A stretch of DNA of 64,000 nt from assembly GCF_014639155.1 (NCBI RefSeq), contig NZ_BMFT01000001.1, positions 1,550,001-1,614,000 of the forward strand, read 5' to 3'. The position numbers and the translations under genes were made by a program. Origin of the DNA: Paenibacillus segetis (GTDB taxonomy: Bacteria > Bacillota > Bacilli > Paenibacillales > Paenibacillaceae). Shown here piece after piece: positions 51,468 through 60,636 of this stretch; positions within the stretch are counted from its first letter, which is position 1, and each line of letters opens with the position of its first letter. Under the pieces are notes generated by a model, which had not been told where the DNA came from, searched no databases, and worked only from the letters and a program-made list of their open reading frames with translations.

Positions 51468-52556
51468 ATGACGATAATGCCTGTTATAGTAATGATCTTT
51501 GTATTTGTACCTACCATTGTACTCATGGTAAGCATGCCTTATTTAACAAGGGAGACGATTAGTTTTGGGGTCACCGTCAGCGCTGTACAATTCCACAGTG
51601 AGCCTCTGCGTCAGATGCGGAAGTCATATGCTAGGATCAGTGCTACCTTGCATACCATCCTATTCATTGTTTGTATCATCTGCCTAATATACGGTGATGA
51701 ACATTCCAAGCAACAAAGTTGGATCATTGTCACTTATTCACTCGCCATGGTCGTAATCTCCCTAGTCATAAACATTAGCTATCATTTCAAAATGAAAAGT
51801 TTACTACCTATGCTGCCTATTGCTCCGGAATCATCGATCATGGCAGTGGACACTGGATTTAGGAAAAGAGACATTGGCTTGTCTAATAATTGGTTCCTCA
51901 TTCATGTTTTATTTATTGTTGTTAGTATTGTAACTGTGCTACGCAACTACGATCTGATTCCTGATCAGATTCCGATCCATTTCAACAGCAGTTGGAACGT
52001 AGACCGCTATGCAGCTAAATCTTATAGTTCTGTGTTTATGCCTACGATAATGCAAGTGTTCATAACACTTTTGTTCATATTTGAGAATTGGAGTATTCGC
52101 AGAGTGAAGCAGCAGGTTCAACCCACTGATCCTAACCGTTCCATCAGACAAGATGTAACATTCCGCCGTACTTGGTCATATTTTATGATTACAGCAAGCT
52201 TCTTAATAGTTATCCTGTTTTCCGTCGTGCAACTAAACATGATATCTCTGCTTAACATCAATTTCGCTATCCCCATTATCCTAATCATAATAGCCTCTAT
52301 CATCCTATACGCCTTCGCCTTATCGTTCTGGGCTGGTCAGGGCGGAAGCCGCTTGGAGCGATCTGCCGATCGCTCCAATGTCAGACCTGTCCATGATGAT
52401 GATAAATGGCTATTAGGTATGATTTATTTCAATCGCAATGATCCAAACCTAATCGTCGAGAAAAGGTTCGGAGTCGGCTGGGGATTAAATTTCGGTCACT
52501 CAGTAATCTGGCTGATTTGTCTCGGAATTATTGTACTGTTAGTTGTGGTGCGGTAA
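51468..52556 (+). CDS. DUF1648/DUF5808-type membrane protein
   Basis: This 362-residue polytopic protein has an N-terminal pair of helices, a middle DUF1648-like segment (RNYDLIPDQIPIHFNSSWNV, then DRYAAKS) as in SdpI-type immunity and related proteins, more helices, and a C-terminal DUF5808-like tail (DDDKWLLGMIYFNRNDPNLI, VEKRFGVGWGLNFGH). Homologues are often encoded after a GntR regulator of the YtrA type; none is present here. AAGAGGAGG precedes the ATG. Function is unknown; envelope stress or toxin immunity is suggested only by SdpI kinship. Confidence 0.75.
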   Translation: MTIMPVIVMIFVFVPTIVLMVSMPYLTRETISFGVTVSAVQFHSEPLRQMRKSYARISATLHTILFIVCIICLIYGDEHSKQQSWIIVTYSLAMVVISLVINISYHFKMKSLLPMLPIAPESSIMAVDTGFRKRDIGLSNNWFLIHVLFIVVSIVTVLRNYDLIPDQIPIHFNSSWNVDRYAAKSYSSVFMPTIMQVFITLLFIFENWSIRRVKQQVQPTDPNRSIRQDVTFRRTWSYFMITASFLIVILFSVVQLNMISLLNINFAIPIILIIIASIILYAFALSFWAGQGGSRLERSADRSNVRPVHDDDKWLLGMIYFNRNDPNLIVEKRFGVGWGLNFGHSVIWLICLGIIVLLVVVR

Positions 52557-53101
52557 CAAGGCTTGGAGGTTAATACTCACCGGAGTATTCTAGCTTTCAA
52601 CAAAAAAATATTTTCGCTTCCAAATTAGACGCCATTCACATTAGACAAGCACGTACCTGTCATTGATGAGATGTTCGCGTGAATCAATTTCTATAGAAGC
52701 TCTTGCTTTTAAGCAGGAGTTTTTTGTTTGACGTATAAGAACAATATTCGAATGCGGCCTGATTATGGGGTATCTCTGAATGGTAAAATTCTTTTCTGCG
52801 GTGAGCATATCAATGGTGGGAGAGTTTGAGAATTAATATTATCTGCACAGTAAATATAATCTTGGTTTTCCGTACGTATTTTAATACTAATTTTTTCGGT
52901 TTCTCTCTATCATTCGAAGCGAAGTTACATATTTAGTCCCCAAAATGGTCCTGAGCGCAGGAGGGAACGCACGAGAACCCGGCTCCGTAAGCTCGGCTAT
53001 TTCTTCCTTTCCCTTCCGAATCTCTCGAATCGCCACGGTTACCCTAGAGGCAAAATGCCGCCCTACCGCTTTTTTCCAGATAACTAAGTTTAAAAGAATA
53101 G
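52557..53101. other. Intergenic gap with a GC-rich anomalous patch
   Basis: The first half is AT-rich with a short hairpin near 52690-52725 (GCTCTTGCTTTTAAGCAGGAG then T residues). About 52915-53085 is clearly GC-richer than either flank, with open frames on both strands and no start signals. I cannot identify it as a gene or an RNA. Confidence 0.4.
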
Positions 53102-53129
53102 TTGACACATCATTAAAATTTAGTATACT
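53102..53129 (+). promoter_or_regulatory. Sigma-A promoter of the siderophore uptake operon
   Basis: TTGACA (53102-53107) and TATACT (53124-53129) are 16 bp apart. Transcription would start near 53136, leaving a leader of about 170 nt before the binding-protein gene. Confidence 0.75.
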
Positions 53130-53148
53130 TGAAATTGGGTTTTGAAAT

Positions 53149-53163
53149 TGATAATCATTATCA
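53149..53163. promoter_or_regulatory. Fur box
   Basis: TGATAATCATTATCA is a perfect 7-1-7 inverted repeat identical to the core of the Fur consensus (GATAAT-ATTATC). It lies just downstream of the promoter at 53102-53129, over the expected transcript start, so iron-loaded Fur would repress the operon. Confidence 0.9.
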
Positions 53164-53306
53164 TTGATGTTTTTTGTATTGTCGCTGTGCACTAGTGAAA
53201 TAAAAATATCTATTATTAAATCACGCATAAAAACATCCATAGATATTAATTCATCAATTCAATAATCTGTTTGTCTATAAAGTTACATAAGGGGAGAGTA
53301 TCGGAA

Positions 53307-54323
53307 ATGAAGAAATTTAAATTAACTGTTGTCTTTTTAGCCATTTTTGCTGTGATGTTGGCAGCTTGCTCAAATTCAAGTAATGAAAACGGTAAAGCTG
53401 GAACTAATGGGAAAGAAAATGATTCTACTGTAGCTTCAACGGTTGAAATCACTGATCTTCATGGAACTGTTACTGTTCCTGTAAACCCAAAGAATGTCAT
53501 TTCTTTGGATAGTAGAACTTTTGAAACTTTATCTGATTGGGGAATTAAATTGGCTGCTGCTCCAAAGGATGTAATGCCTGCGGATTCACCATATGTAAGT
53601 GATGATTCTGTTCAAAATATTGGAAATCACCGTGAACCAAATCTTGAAGTTATAGCTGCTGCAGATCCTGAACTTGTAATTATCGGTCAAAGATTTGCTA
53701 AGTATTATGAAGAAATCAAAAAATTAGTGCCAAATGCAGCTGTTATTGATCTTAATTTTGATGTCTCTGAGGAAGCTGATACACCTGGGGAAAACTTAGT
53801 AAATGGACTTAAGGATTCTACTGTCGTTTTGGGACAAATTTTTGATAAAAATGAAGAAGCTAAACAATTGGTAGCTGATTTTGATAAAGCTGTTGAAGAA
53901 GCTAAGTCTGCCTATAATGGATCGGATACAGTTATGGGTGTTGAAGTTTCTGGTGGGAATATTGGCTATTCAGCTCCTCATTTTGGACGTGTATGGGGAC
54001 CTATGTTTGACATCTTTGGATGGAAACCAGCTTTAGAAATTGAAAATGCTACTTCAGATCATAAAGGTGATGAAATTTCTGTTGAAGCTATTGCACAAAG
54101 CAATCCAGATTGGCTTTTCGTACTAGATCGTGATGCTGCAGTATCTTCTACAACGGATGCCGTTCCTGCTAAGGATGTTATTGAAAATTCACCTGCACTT
54201 AAAAATGTTACTGCTGTTTCTAAAGGGCAGATTGCTTATGCACCTAATGACACTTACACAAATGAATCAATCCAAACTTTTATTGAGATATTTAAGAACC
54301 TCACAAGTACTTTAGCTAAGTAG
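53307..54323 (+). CDS. Iron-siderophore ABC transporter substrate-binding lipoprotein
   Basis: The 338-residue protein has a lipoprotein signal with the box LAAC (Cys21), a Ser/Asn-rich linker and a two-lobed class III binding-protein fold: VEITDLHGTVTVPVNPKNVI, the SPYVSDDSVQNIGNHREPNL block, IAAADPELVIIGQRFAKYYE and NPDWLFVLDRDAAV. It resembles YclQ/CeuE/FpuA-type binders of catecholate or petrobactin siderophores. ATG 53307 is chosen because GGGGAG lies 10 nt upstream; an earlier in-frame start at 53271 precedes the ribosome site and the signal peptide. A Fur box precedes it, and two permeases and an ATPase follow. Codon choice is markedly AT-rich. Confidence 0.92.
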   Translation: MKKFKLTVVFLAIFAVMLAACSNSSNENGKAGTNGKENDSTVASTVEITDLHGTVTVPVNPKNVISLDSRTFETLSDWGIKLAAAPKDVMPADSPYVSDDSVQNIGNHREPNLEVIAAADPELVIIGQRFAKYYEEIKKLVPNAAVIDLNFDVSEEADTPGENLVNGLKDSTVVLGQIFDKNEEAKQLVADFDKAVEEAKSAYNGSDTVMGVEVSGGNIGYSAPHFGRVWGPMFDIFGWKPALEIENATSDHKGDEISVEAIAQSNPDWLFVLDRDAAVSSTTDAVPAKDVIENSPALKNVTAVSKGQIAYAPNDTYTNESIQTFIEIFKNLTSTLAK

Positions 54324-54339
54324 TCTTAAGGAGTCTAAT

Positions 54340-55368
54340 ATGGTGCAGAAAAAGACAATACAAAATAATTCCGGGGTTGAGAGAAATTCTCAACCCCAGC
54401 TTTATAACCACAATAAGATATGGACAAAACCTTTTATATTAGCAATTATAGTTGTTATTATTTTAGGCATGATATCCCTATTTACTGGAGTATATGATAT
54501 ACGTGGACAAGCAGATGGAATGGAAATGTTCTTCATCACTCGTGTTCCAAGAACAGCTGCGTTAATGCTTACTGGAGCTGCCATGTCCATGGCAGGACTT
54601 GTCATGCAACTTATTACACAGAATCGTTTAGTTGAACCTACCACAACAGGAACCATTGAATGGGCGGGTTTGGGCCTTCTATTTGTTTACTTATTATTTC
54701 CTGCACCAACGTTAGTTTTAAGAATGACGGGTGCAATTGTTTTTTCTTTTGTAGGAACGATGATTTTCTTTTTATTTTTGAGAAGAGTTAAACTTCGTTC
54801 GTCTTTAATTGTTCCGATTATTGGACTGATGCTTGGAGCAGTCATTTCTGCAGTTTCCACTTTTATTGGACTCCTTTTTCAAATGACGCAAAATATTGAA
54901 TCTTGGTTTGTAGGTTCTTTTGCGGCAGTTCAAGTTGGAAGATATGAATATTTATGGCTTATTGTTATCGTTACTTTTCTTATTTTTATTGTTGCTAATA
55001 GACTGACTTTAGCTGGACTAGGGGAAGATGTTGCGACAAGTCTTGGAGTAAATTACAATAGGATCGTTCTTGTAGGTACGGGTCTTATATCTGTTGCAGT
55101 TGGAATTGTTGCTGCTGTTATCGGAAACTTACCTTTTTTAGGATTAATTGTCCCGAATATTGTTTCCATGTTTAGAGGCGATGATCTTAGAAGTAATTTG
55201 CCTTGGGTATGTGTGATAGGAATGGGTACGATAACGGTTTGTGATATCATTTCTCGAACCATTATAATGCCTTTTGAAGTGCCTGTTTCTCTAATACTCG
55301 GAACAGTGGGGGCAGTCGTATTTATTGCTATTTTATTGAGGCAAAGAAAACCAAGGAGGCTAAGATGA
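54340..55368 (+). CDS. Siderophore ABC transporter permease (FecCD family, YclN-like)
   Basis: The 342-residue protein has about nine membrane helices with FecCD landmarks: RVPRTAALMLTGAAMSMAGL, VMQLITQNRLVEPTTTGTIE, GEDVATSLGVNYNRI, GNLPFLGLIVPNIV and PFEVPVSLILGTVGAVVFI. It forms the membrane channel with the next permease. It starts 17 bp after the binding-protein gene with AAGGAG before the ATG, and its stop overlaps the next start by 4 bp. The gene order and sequence types match the yclNOPQ petrobactin importer of Bacillus subtilis, with the binding protein moved to the front. Confidence 0.92.
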   Translation: MVQKKTIQNNSGVERNSQPQLYNHNKIWTKPFILAIIVVIILGMISLFTGVYDIRGQADGMEMFFITRVPRTAALMLTGAAMSMAGLVMQLITQNRLVEPTTTGTIEWAGLGLLFVYLLFPAPTLVLRMTGAIVFSFVGTMIFFLFLRRVKLRSSLIVPIIGLMLGAVISAVSTFIGLLFQMTQNIESWFVGSFAAVQVGRYEYLWLIVIVTFLIFIVANRLTLAGLGEDVATSLGVNYNRIVLVGTGLISVAVGIVAAVIGNLPFLGLIVPNIVSMFRGDDLRSNLPWVCVIGMGTITVCDIISRTIIMPFEVPVSLILGTVGAVVFIAILLRQRKPRRLR

Positions 55369-56429
55369 GCGCATTGGAATATAGAAATAATGAAAATGTC
55401 GTAATCGATTCTAGCCTTCATAATGAGAATAGATCAGCTAGAGCTTTTCGTTCTAAGAAAGAAGAAAAACGTTATTGGATTTTACTGATAACATTGATCA
55501 TATTGGGCATCCTTTCTTCTTATGGACTTTTAGTTTATAACAATCCAGTTCCGGTAGATTCACCTTCTTTTATCCCGGTTGTTAAGAGAAGAATAGTAGC
55601 TCTGGTTGCTATGGTTATTGCTGCAATTTGTCAGAGTTTGTCGACCGTTGCTTTCCAATCGATTACGAATAATAAGATCATAACTCCTTCACTTTTAGGT
55701 TTTGAAGCACTTTACTCAACTATTCATACGAGTACCATATTTTTCTTTGGTGTTGGTGCATTGATCAATTTTACTGGTATTGGCCCATTTGCAATTCAAG
55801 TTATTGTTATGGTCTTGATGAGTTTGATTCTTTATGGATGGTTGCTTTCTGGAAAGTACGGAAATTTGCAGCTTATGCTGTTGGTTGGAATTATTATTGG
55901 AACGGGGCTGAAATCTGTATCAACTTTTATGAAAAGACTTCTTGCGCCGTCTGAGTTTGATATTTTACAGGCAAGATTGTTTGGTTCTGTCAATAATGCG
56001 GATTCTGCATATTTTCCTGTAGTAATTCCAGTGGTCATCATTGTAGCATTATTACTTCTTGCTAATTCTAAGAATTTAAATGTATTGTCACTTGGAAAGG
56101 ATGTCTCTACTTCTTTTGGAGTTAAACATCAATCGAGTATAATATATACGCTTATTTTAGTTTCTGTTTTGATGTCAATTTCAACAGCGTTGATTGGACC
56201 CCTTACTTTCTATGGATTTTTAGTTGCAACTTTGAGTTATCAAGCAGCGCCAACCTATGATCATAGATATATTTTTCCAATGGCTCTTGCTATAGGATTT
56301 TTGATCTTAACGAGTGCATACTTTTTAATGTATCATGTATTCCATGCTCAAGGTGTGGTTTCAGTTATTATTGAATTATTTGGTGGAATCATATTTTTAA
56401 TTGTAATTTTAAGGAAGAGGGCCCTATGA
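55365..56429 (+). CDS. Siderophore ABC transporter permease (FecCD family, YclO-like)
   Basis: This 354-residue second permease has a longer polar N-terminus, then helices with AMVIAAICQSLSTVAFQSIT, NNKIITPSLLGFEALYSTIH, GKDVSTSFGVKHQSSI and TLSYQAAPTYDHRYIFPMAL. The N-terminal tail of about 45 residues is typical of the YclO/SstB group. It overlaps its neighbours by 4 bp on both sides (ATGA), so the three transporter genes are tightly coupled. The substrate is inferred from the operon, not from this gene. Confidence 0.92.
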   Translation: MSALEYRNNENVVIDSSLHNENRSARAFRSKKEEKRYWILLITLIILGILSSYGLLVYNNPVPVDSPSFIPVVKRRIVALVAMVIAAICQSLSTVAFQSITNNKIITPSLLGFEALYSTIHTSTIFFFGVGALINFTGIGPFAIQVIVMVLMSLILYGWLLSGKYGNLQLMLLVGIIIGTGLKSVSTFMKRLLAPSEFDILQARLFGSVNNADSAYFPVVIPVVIIVALLLLANSKNLNVLSLGKDVSTSFGVKHQSSIIYTLILVSVLMSISTALIGPLTFYGFLVATLSYQAAPTYDHRYIFPMALAIGFLILTSAYFLMYHVFHAQGVVSVIIELFGGIIFLIVILRKRAL

Positions 56430-57178
56430 TAAAGATTGATAATGTTAGAAAATTGTATAGTGATAAGGTAAAAATAGGACCTTTGAATATTGAAATACCA
56501 AAAGCGGGTCTTACATCTTTAATTGGACCCAATGGTGCTGGAAAGTCTACGACACTTTTGATGATTGGAAGACTTTTGGATATGGATGAAGGCCAGATTC
56601 AGGTCGCAAATATGGATGTTTCTGAATCTAAATCCAAAGACATAGCGAAAATTTTAACTATTTTGCGACAAGAAAATCATTTTGTAACGAGGCTTACGAT
56701 TAGACAATTAGTTGGATTTGGACGATTTCCTTATTCAAAGGGAAGATTAACTAAAGAAGATGAGGCTATTATTTCTAAATATATCGATTTTTTAGGTTTG
56801 AATGAATTAGAAAATAGATATTTAGATGAGCTTTCTGGTGGTCAAAGGCAAAGAGCATATGTAGCCATGGTTTTGTGCCAAGAGACTGAATATGTACTTT
56901 TGGATGAGCCTCTGAATAATCTTGATATTGCTCGTTCTGTTCAAATGATGGAGCATTTGAGGCATGCTGCAAATGAATTTGGAAGAACAATTCTGACTGT
57001 CATGCATGATATCAATTTTGCAGCCAAATATTCTGATCGAATTTGTGCCATGAAAGATGGACAAATTGCCACTTTTGGAACAGTAGAAGAGGTTATGACC
57101 CCAGAAGTTTTGACAGATATTTTTGAAACGAAAATAGAAATTATCGAGGGTCCTTATGGACCAATAGCGGTTTATTAA
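56426..57178 (+). CDS. Siderophore ABC transporter ATP-binding protein (FecE/YclP-like)
   Basis: The 250-residue ATPase shows Walker A GPNGAGKST, Q-loop LRQENHF, signature ELSGGQRQRAYVAMVL, Walker B YVLLDEPLNNLD and H-loop MHDINFA. It powers import by the two permeases upstream. It overlaps the second permease gene by 4 bp and ends the operon; a repeat-type terminator follows. Base composition is AT-rich as in the rest of the operon, which contrasts with the next two-component genes and suggests a separate origin. Confidence 0.94.
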   Translation: MIKIDNVRKLYSDKVKIGPLNIEIPKAGLTSLIGPNGAGKSTTLLMIGRLLDMDEGQIQVANMDVSESKSKDIAKILTILRQENHFVTRLTIRQLVGFGRFPYSKGRLTKEDEAIISKYIDFLGLNELENRYLDELSGGQRQRAYVAMVLCQETEYVLLDEPLNNLDIARSVQMMEHLRHAANEFGRTILTVMHDINFAAKYSDRICAMKDGQIATFGTVEEVMTPEVLTDIFETKIEIIEGPYGPIAVY

Positions 57179-57223
57179 TCTCCACTCAGTCTGAGTCTAG
57201 AACAAATCATTCGGATTGAACTA

Positions 57224-57282
57224 CCTGAAATAGAACAAGCCAGAGCGTGAATGGTCATGCGCTCTGGCTTGTTTTTATTTGC
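57224..57282. terminator. Repeat-type terminator, copy 2
   Basis: CCTGAAATAGAACAAGCC opens the element; AACAAGCCAGAGC and GCTCTGGCTTGTTTTT pair. It closely matches the element at 49851-49910, including the sequence before the stem. It ends the siderophore operon. Confidence 0.88.
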
Positions 57283-57367
57283 TAAGTTTTTCAATTTTAC
57301 CGTCTTTAACATTTCTTTAAATTAGTCTTGTATAATGTACCTTTAGTTCAAGAAAGGGTGAGATGGG

Positions 57368-58051
57368 ATGCAGAAAGATATCTTAATCGTCGAGGACGAT
57401 ATGAAAATAAGAAAGCTCTTAAGGATATATTTGGAAAAAGAAGGATATGGCGTATTGGAGGCTCAGAACGGGGAAGAAGCCAGAGTGATATTTCAACAGG
57501 ATGAACCCTGTTTCGTGATCACTGACCTGATGATGCCCAAGTTCAGTGGCGAACAATTATGTAAGTGGATTCGGCATGAACTGAAAAGCGATATCCCTAT
57601 TATTATGCTCACAGCTAAAATTACGGAATCCGAACGTATCGCAGGTCTGCAAATGGGTGCGGATGATTATATTATCAAGCCATTTAGCCCTCAAGAAGTA
57701 GTTGTACGGGTAAATACGGTACTCAAACGGATGGCGAATCGTTGCAGCAAGATTAGTTACAGAGGTCTAACGATCAAGACGTTATCCGGAGAGGTTAAGT
57801 ATAAAGGGGTCGATATTGCGTTAACACAGCATGAATTTAGATTGCTGCATTTCTTTATGAAGCATCCTAATCAAATCTTGTCCCGCGAACAAATTTTAAA
57901 TGAGCTCTATCCCAATGATGAGAGATCTGTGATTGACCGTACGGTTGACGTCCACGTCGGCAAGCTCAGAGAGAAGATCGAGGTATCCTGCCGGGCACCG
58001 ACCTTCTTTCAAACGGTCCGTGGAATGGGGTATCGCTTTGTTGCTAACTAA
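57368..58051 (+). CDS. Response regulator, OmpR/PhoB family
   Basis: The 227-residue protein has the acidic pair in IVEDDMKIRKLLRIYL, phospho-acceptor Asp in FVITDLMMPKFSGEQL, MLTAKITESER and DDYIIKPFSP, then a winged helix with IALTQHEFRLLHFFMKHPNQ, RTVDVHVGKLREKIE and QTVRGMGYRF. AAAGGGTGAGATGGG precedes the ATG. It overlaps the start of a histidine kinase. Downstream genes encode a membrane protein, CcdA and a ResA-like thioredoxin, which may be its regulon. Confidence 0.95.
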   Translation: MQKDILIVEDDMKIRKLLRIYLEKEGYGVLEAQNGEEARVIFQQDEPCFVITDLMMPKFSGEQLCKWIRHELKSDIPIIMLTAKITESERIAGLQMGADDYIIKPFSPQEVVVRVNTVLKRMANRCSKISYRGLTIKTLSGEVKYKGVDIALTQHEFRLLHFFMKHPNQILSREQILNELYPNDERSVIDRTVDVHVGKLREKIEVSCRAPTFFQTVRGMGYRFVAN

Positions 58052-59132
58052 GAAATTGCAAATACGGAAGCATTATGTCGCTTGGAAGTTGATTGCGGTT
58101 AATGCGTTGGTGATGCTCGTTGTGATCTGGTTAGCAGGTGTGTCAGTGAAAGATTTTGCATGTGTGTTGGTGGAAAAGTATCAGCTGGTGGGTGATGCCA
58201 AGAACGATTTTTTTCAACGCACCATGCAGTTCTATCTTATTAGGGCAAGTCTGCTTGCCATCGCAGTTGCTACACTCATTCATTTTTTCTTTATCAAGAA
58301 GATTCTATCTCCTTTGAGAAAATTGACAGATTCGACCCGTCAGTTAATGGAAGGATCCTATCCTGAACCTATTGAAGTCAACTCTGAGGATGAGATTGGA
58401 GAATTGACAAAACGCTTTAATGCGATGACACTAACCCTGCAGCGATCGGAACAAAATCGTAAAGTAATGTTCAGTAATGTATCACATGATTTAAGAACAC
58501 CCCTCAGTAATTTGAATGGTTATTTGGAAGCGTTAAGTAACGATGTGATTGAGGGAGACCGAGAATTGTATTTATCCCTGTTGGAAGAGTCACAGCATAT
58601 TACGAGACTTGTTGAGCAGCTTCACCAACTATCCCTTTGGGAGGACAAGGGAGCTGACAGTATGATTTTCAACCGGATACCCATCGATGAGTTCATTACA
58701 CGTAGTTTGCAATCTTTTCAACTAGAACTCCAGCACAAAGAGATAATATTAGATATTTCGCTTGAACAACTTGATATAATAAGCTCAGAAGACGGATTAC
58801 GACAGGTCTTAACCAATCTGATGCAGAACGCAATTACTTATAATTCAGGACATATGATTTGGATTTCAGGAGTAGCTGACCGTGATAATTATCGACTTAC
58901 AGTAAGCAATTTGGGAGAGTCTTTGCCAGAAGAGGAGCAGGATTTGGTCTTTGAACGTTTCTACCAAGCAGATGTGTCCAGACAACGTAGAGAAGGGATA
59001 AAGGGCAGCGGACTTGGTCTAGCTATAGTAAAGGAGATTATGGAAAAGCTTGGAGGTCAGGTAGAGCTCACCTCTGACATGAACATGTATTCTTTTGCAA
59101 TAACGATACCTCTCAAACCAAACAAGACATAA
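58038..59132 (+). CDS. Sensor histidine kinase
   Basis: The kinase (about 364 aa) has a membrane helix (LIAVNALVMLVVIWLAGVSV), a short outer segment, a second helix (ASLLAIAVATLIHFFFI), a HAMP domain, the phospho-acceptor box NVSHDLRTPLSNLNGYLEAL, N box VLTNLMQNAITYNSG, and GSGLGLAIVKEIM. The outer part is only about 45 residues. Its start is uncertain: TTG 58038 lies 7 nt after GGGG and overlaps the regulator gene by 14 bp; TTG 58041 is nearly as good. The longer in-frame ORF from 57933 lies inside the regulator gene and is not real. Confidence 0.92.
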   Translation: MLLTKKLQIRKHYVAWKLIAVNALVMLVVIWLAGVSVKDFACVLVEKYQLVGDAKNDFFQRTMQFYLIRASLLAIAVATLIHFFFIKKILSPLRKLTDSTRQLMEGSYPEPIEVNSEDEIGELTKRFNAMTLTLQRSEQNRKVMFSNVSHDLRTPLSNLNGYLEALSNDVIEGDRELYLSLLEESQHITRLVEQLHQLSLWEDKGADSMIFNRIPIDEFITRSLQSFQLELQHKEIILDISLEQLDIISSEDGLRQVLTNLMQNAITYNSGHMIWISGVADRDNYRLTVSNLGESLPEEEQDLVFERFYQADVSRQRREGIKGSGLGLAIVKEIMEKLGGQVELTSDMNMYSFAITIPLKPNKT

Positions 59133-59223
59133 AGGATCATTTGAATTGAAGTAATCAAGGTTACTTTATCATATCTTTATAAAAGTCTGACAAGCTGATA
59201 AGAGAGAAAGGAGGTCGGAGGAT

Positions 59224-59895
59224 ATGGGAAATATCCAACTGGGATCACTATTACTAAATGGACGACTCGTAATGTACCTGACCTTTGGGGCAATAGGATG
59301 GCTCGTGTTGCATTATCGGCTACGGCATAATCCAGAACGAAATCGCTTCATGTCTTATGCAGGCAATGCATTCTGGATATGGATGCTTGTATGGAAAGGG
59401 AGCTTTATATTGTTATCTCCCGTTGAATTTATAGAGACTCCCATTAGCTTATTGTATTTTGATGGCGGCAAGCGTGGAGAGTGGTTGGCGAGTATCATTG
59501 CGATTTGTTACCTTTGGTATCGTTCGAGAAAATTACACTTGCCTGCGAATGAATGGATGGATATCGGGCTGTGGTTCATCACTGGATGTTGGTTGCTCTA
59601 TCCATTCTTGCAGTTTATAGCAGGAAATGAACCTGCTTTATATGATAGCTTAAGCGTATTATGGTCGGGTCTGTTTCTGTTGATCCTGTTCCTGACGCGG
59701 AGAACCTCACGGTTTGGTGACCGGACTGGATATGCCATCTGGTTTCTGCTTGGACATGTTCTACTTCAGTTTATGCATCCTGACCGTACGTTGTGGCTAC
59801 TGTCATTTAGCAGGCTGCAAATGATTTGTATTGCAACAGCGACAGGTTTGGCGGGATGGTCAATATTCCGCGAGAAGAACGAGAAAGGATCATGA
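59224..59895 (+). CDS. Polytopic membrane protein, family not recognised
   Basis: The 223-residue protein has about six hydrophobic helices, starting MGNIQLGSLLLNGRLVMYLT, with many Trp and Arg residues at membrane edges (HYRLRHNPERNRF, WYRSRKL). I know no family with certainty; it superficially recalls small membrane partners of thiol-redox genes. AAAGGAGG precedes the ATG by about 8 nt. Its stop lies directly before the ccdA start, so it is the first gene of the ccdA/resA-like operon and likely works in the same membrane thiol pathway. Confidence 0.75.
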   Translation: MGNIQLGSLLLNGRLVMYLTFGAIGWLVLHYRLRHNPERNRFMSYAGNAFWIWMLVWKGSFILLSPVEFIETPISLLYFDGGKRGEWLASIIAICYLWYRSRKLHLPANEWMDIGLWFITGCWLLYPFLQFIAGNEPALYDSLSVLWSGLFLLILFLTRRTSRFGDRTGYAIWFLLGHVLLQFMHPDRTLWLLSFSRLQMICIATATGLAGWSIFREKNEKGS

Positions 59896-59896
59896 T

Positions 59897-60619
59897 ATGA
59901 ATCAAATTTCGATTATAGTAGCTTTTGCTGCCGGGATGTTGTCCTTTCTATCCCCCTGCATATTTCCACTGATTCCTGCTTATTTGTCACATTTGACAGG
60001 GTCATCGCTGCAAGACGGCAAACTTGTGGTGCATAGAGGGAGATTATTCACGCAATCCCTATTTTTTATTTTAGGATTTAGTTTGATTTTTATCGCCATG
60101 GGTGCTTCGGCAAGTTTCATTGGTCATTTTTTTGCTCAGCAACGAGAGTTGGTACAGAGAATAAGCGGCCTATTCATTATTATCTTTGGCTTGCAAATGA
60201 TCGGATGGCTCAATCTGTCTTTTCTAATGTCAGGAAAAACTTGGGGGACCAAAGGTGGGAGAAGCAGTGGAGCGGTTCGTTCTTTGCTCACTGGATTTGC
60301 GTTTGGAGCAGGTTGGAGCCCGTGTGTTGGACTGGCATTATCCTCGATTCTACTCATGGCGGGTTCATCAGAAACGGTATGGAGCGGTGTAGGTATGCTA
60401 GCTGTCTATTCCCTGGGCCTCGGCATTCCATTTCTCCTGATTTCCTGGATGTTAACATACTCTTTGAACGTGCTAAAAAAAATGAATAAATGGATGCCCT
60501 TGTTATCGAAGATGAATGGGATTCTGTTGATAGGCATGGGACTTCTCCTGTTCACAGGGCAATTGCAAAGACTGAGTGCTTGGTTGGCTAAATATAGTTT
60601 CTGGGATATTAATTTTTGA
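59897..60619 (+). CDS. ccdA: Cytochrome c biogenesis/thiol transport protein CcdA
   Basis: The 240-residue protein has six helices and the paired CcdA motifs: AAGMLSFLSPCIFPLIPAYL in helix 1 and GFAFGAGWSPCVGLALSSIL in helix 4, each with the redox Cys next to Pro. It carries reducing equivalents from cytoplasmic thioredoxin to the outer face. ATG 59897 follows GAAAGGAT; upstream in-frame codons belong to the overlap with the preceding gene. A ResA-like thioredoxin gene lies 17 bp downstream and is the probable electron acceptor. Confidence 0.94.
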   Translation: MNQISIIVAFAAGMLSFLSPCIFPLIPAYLSHLTGSSLQDGKLVVHRGRLFTQSLFFILGFSLIFIAMGASASFIGHFFAQQRELVQRISGLFIIIFGLQMIGWLNLSFLMSGKTWGTKGGRSSGAVRSLLTGFAFGAGWSPCVGLALSSILLMAGSSETVWSGVGMLAVYSLGLGIPFLLISWMLTYSLNVLKKMNKWMPLLSKMNGILLIGMGLLLFTGQLQRLSAWLAKYSFWDINF

Positions 60620-60636
60620 TAGACAGGGGTAATTAA

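Noticed and set aside
52887..53240. 117-residue - strand ORF
   Set aside because: It spans the operon promoter and Fur box and changes composition midway; only its GC-rich part is noted as a finding.
57933..58037. N-terminal extension of the histidine kinase
   Set aside because: It lies wholly inside the response regulator gene in another frame and reads as low-complexity Ser/Arg.
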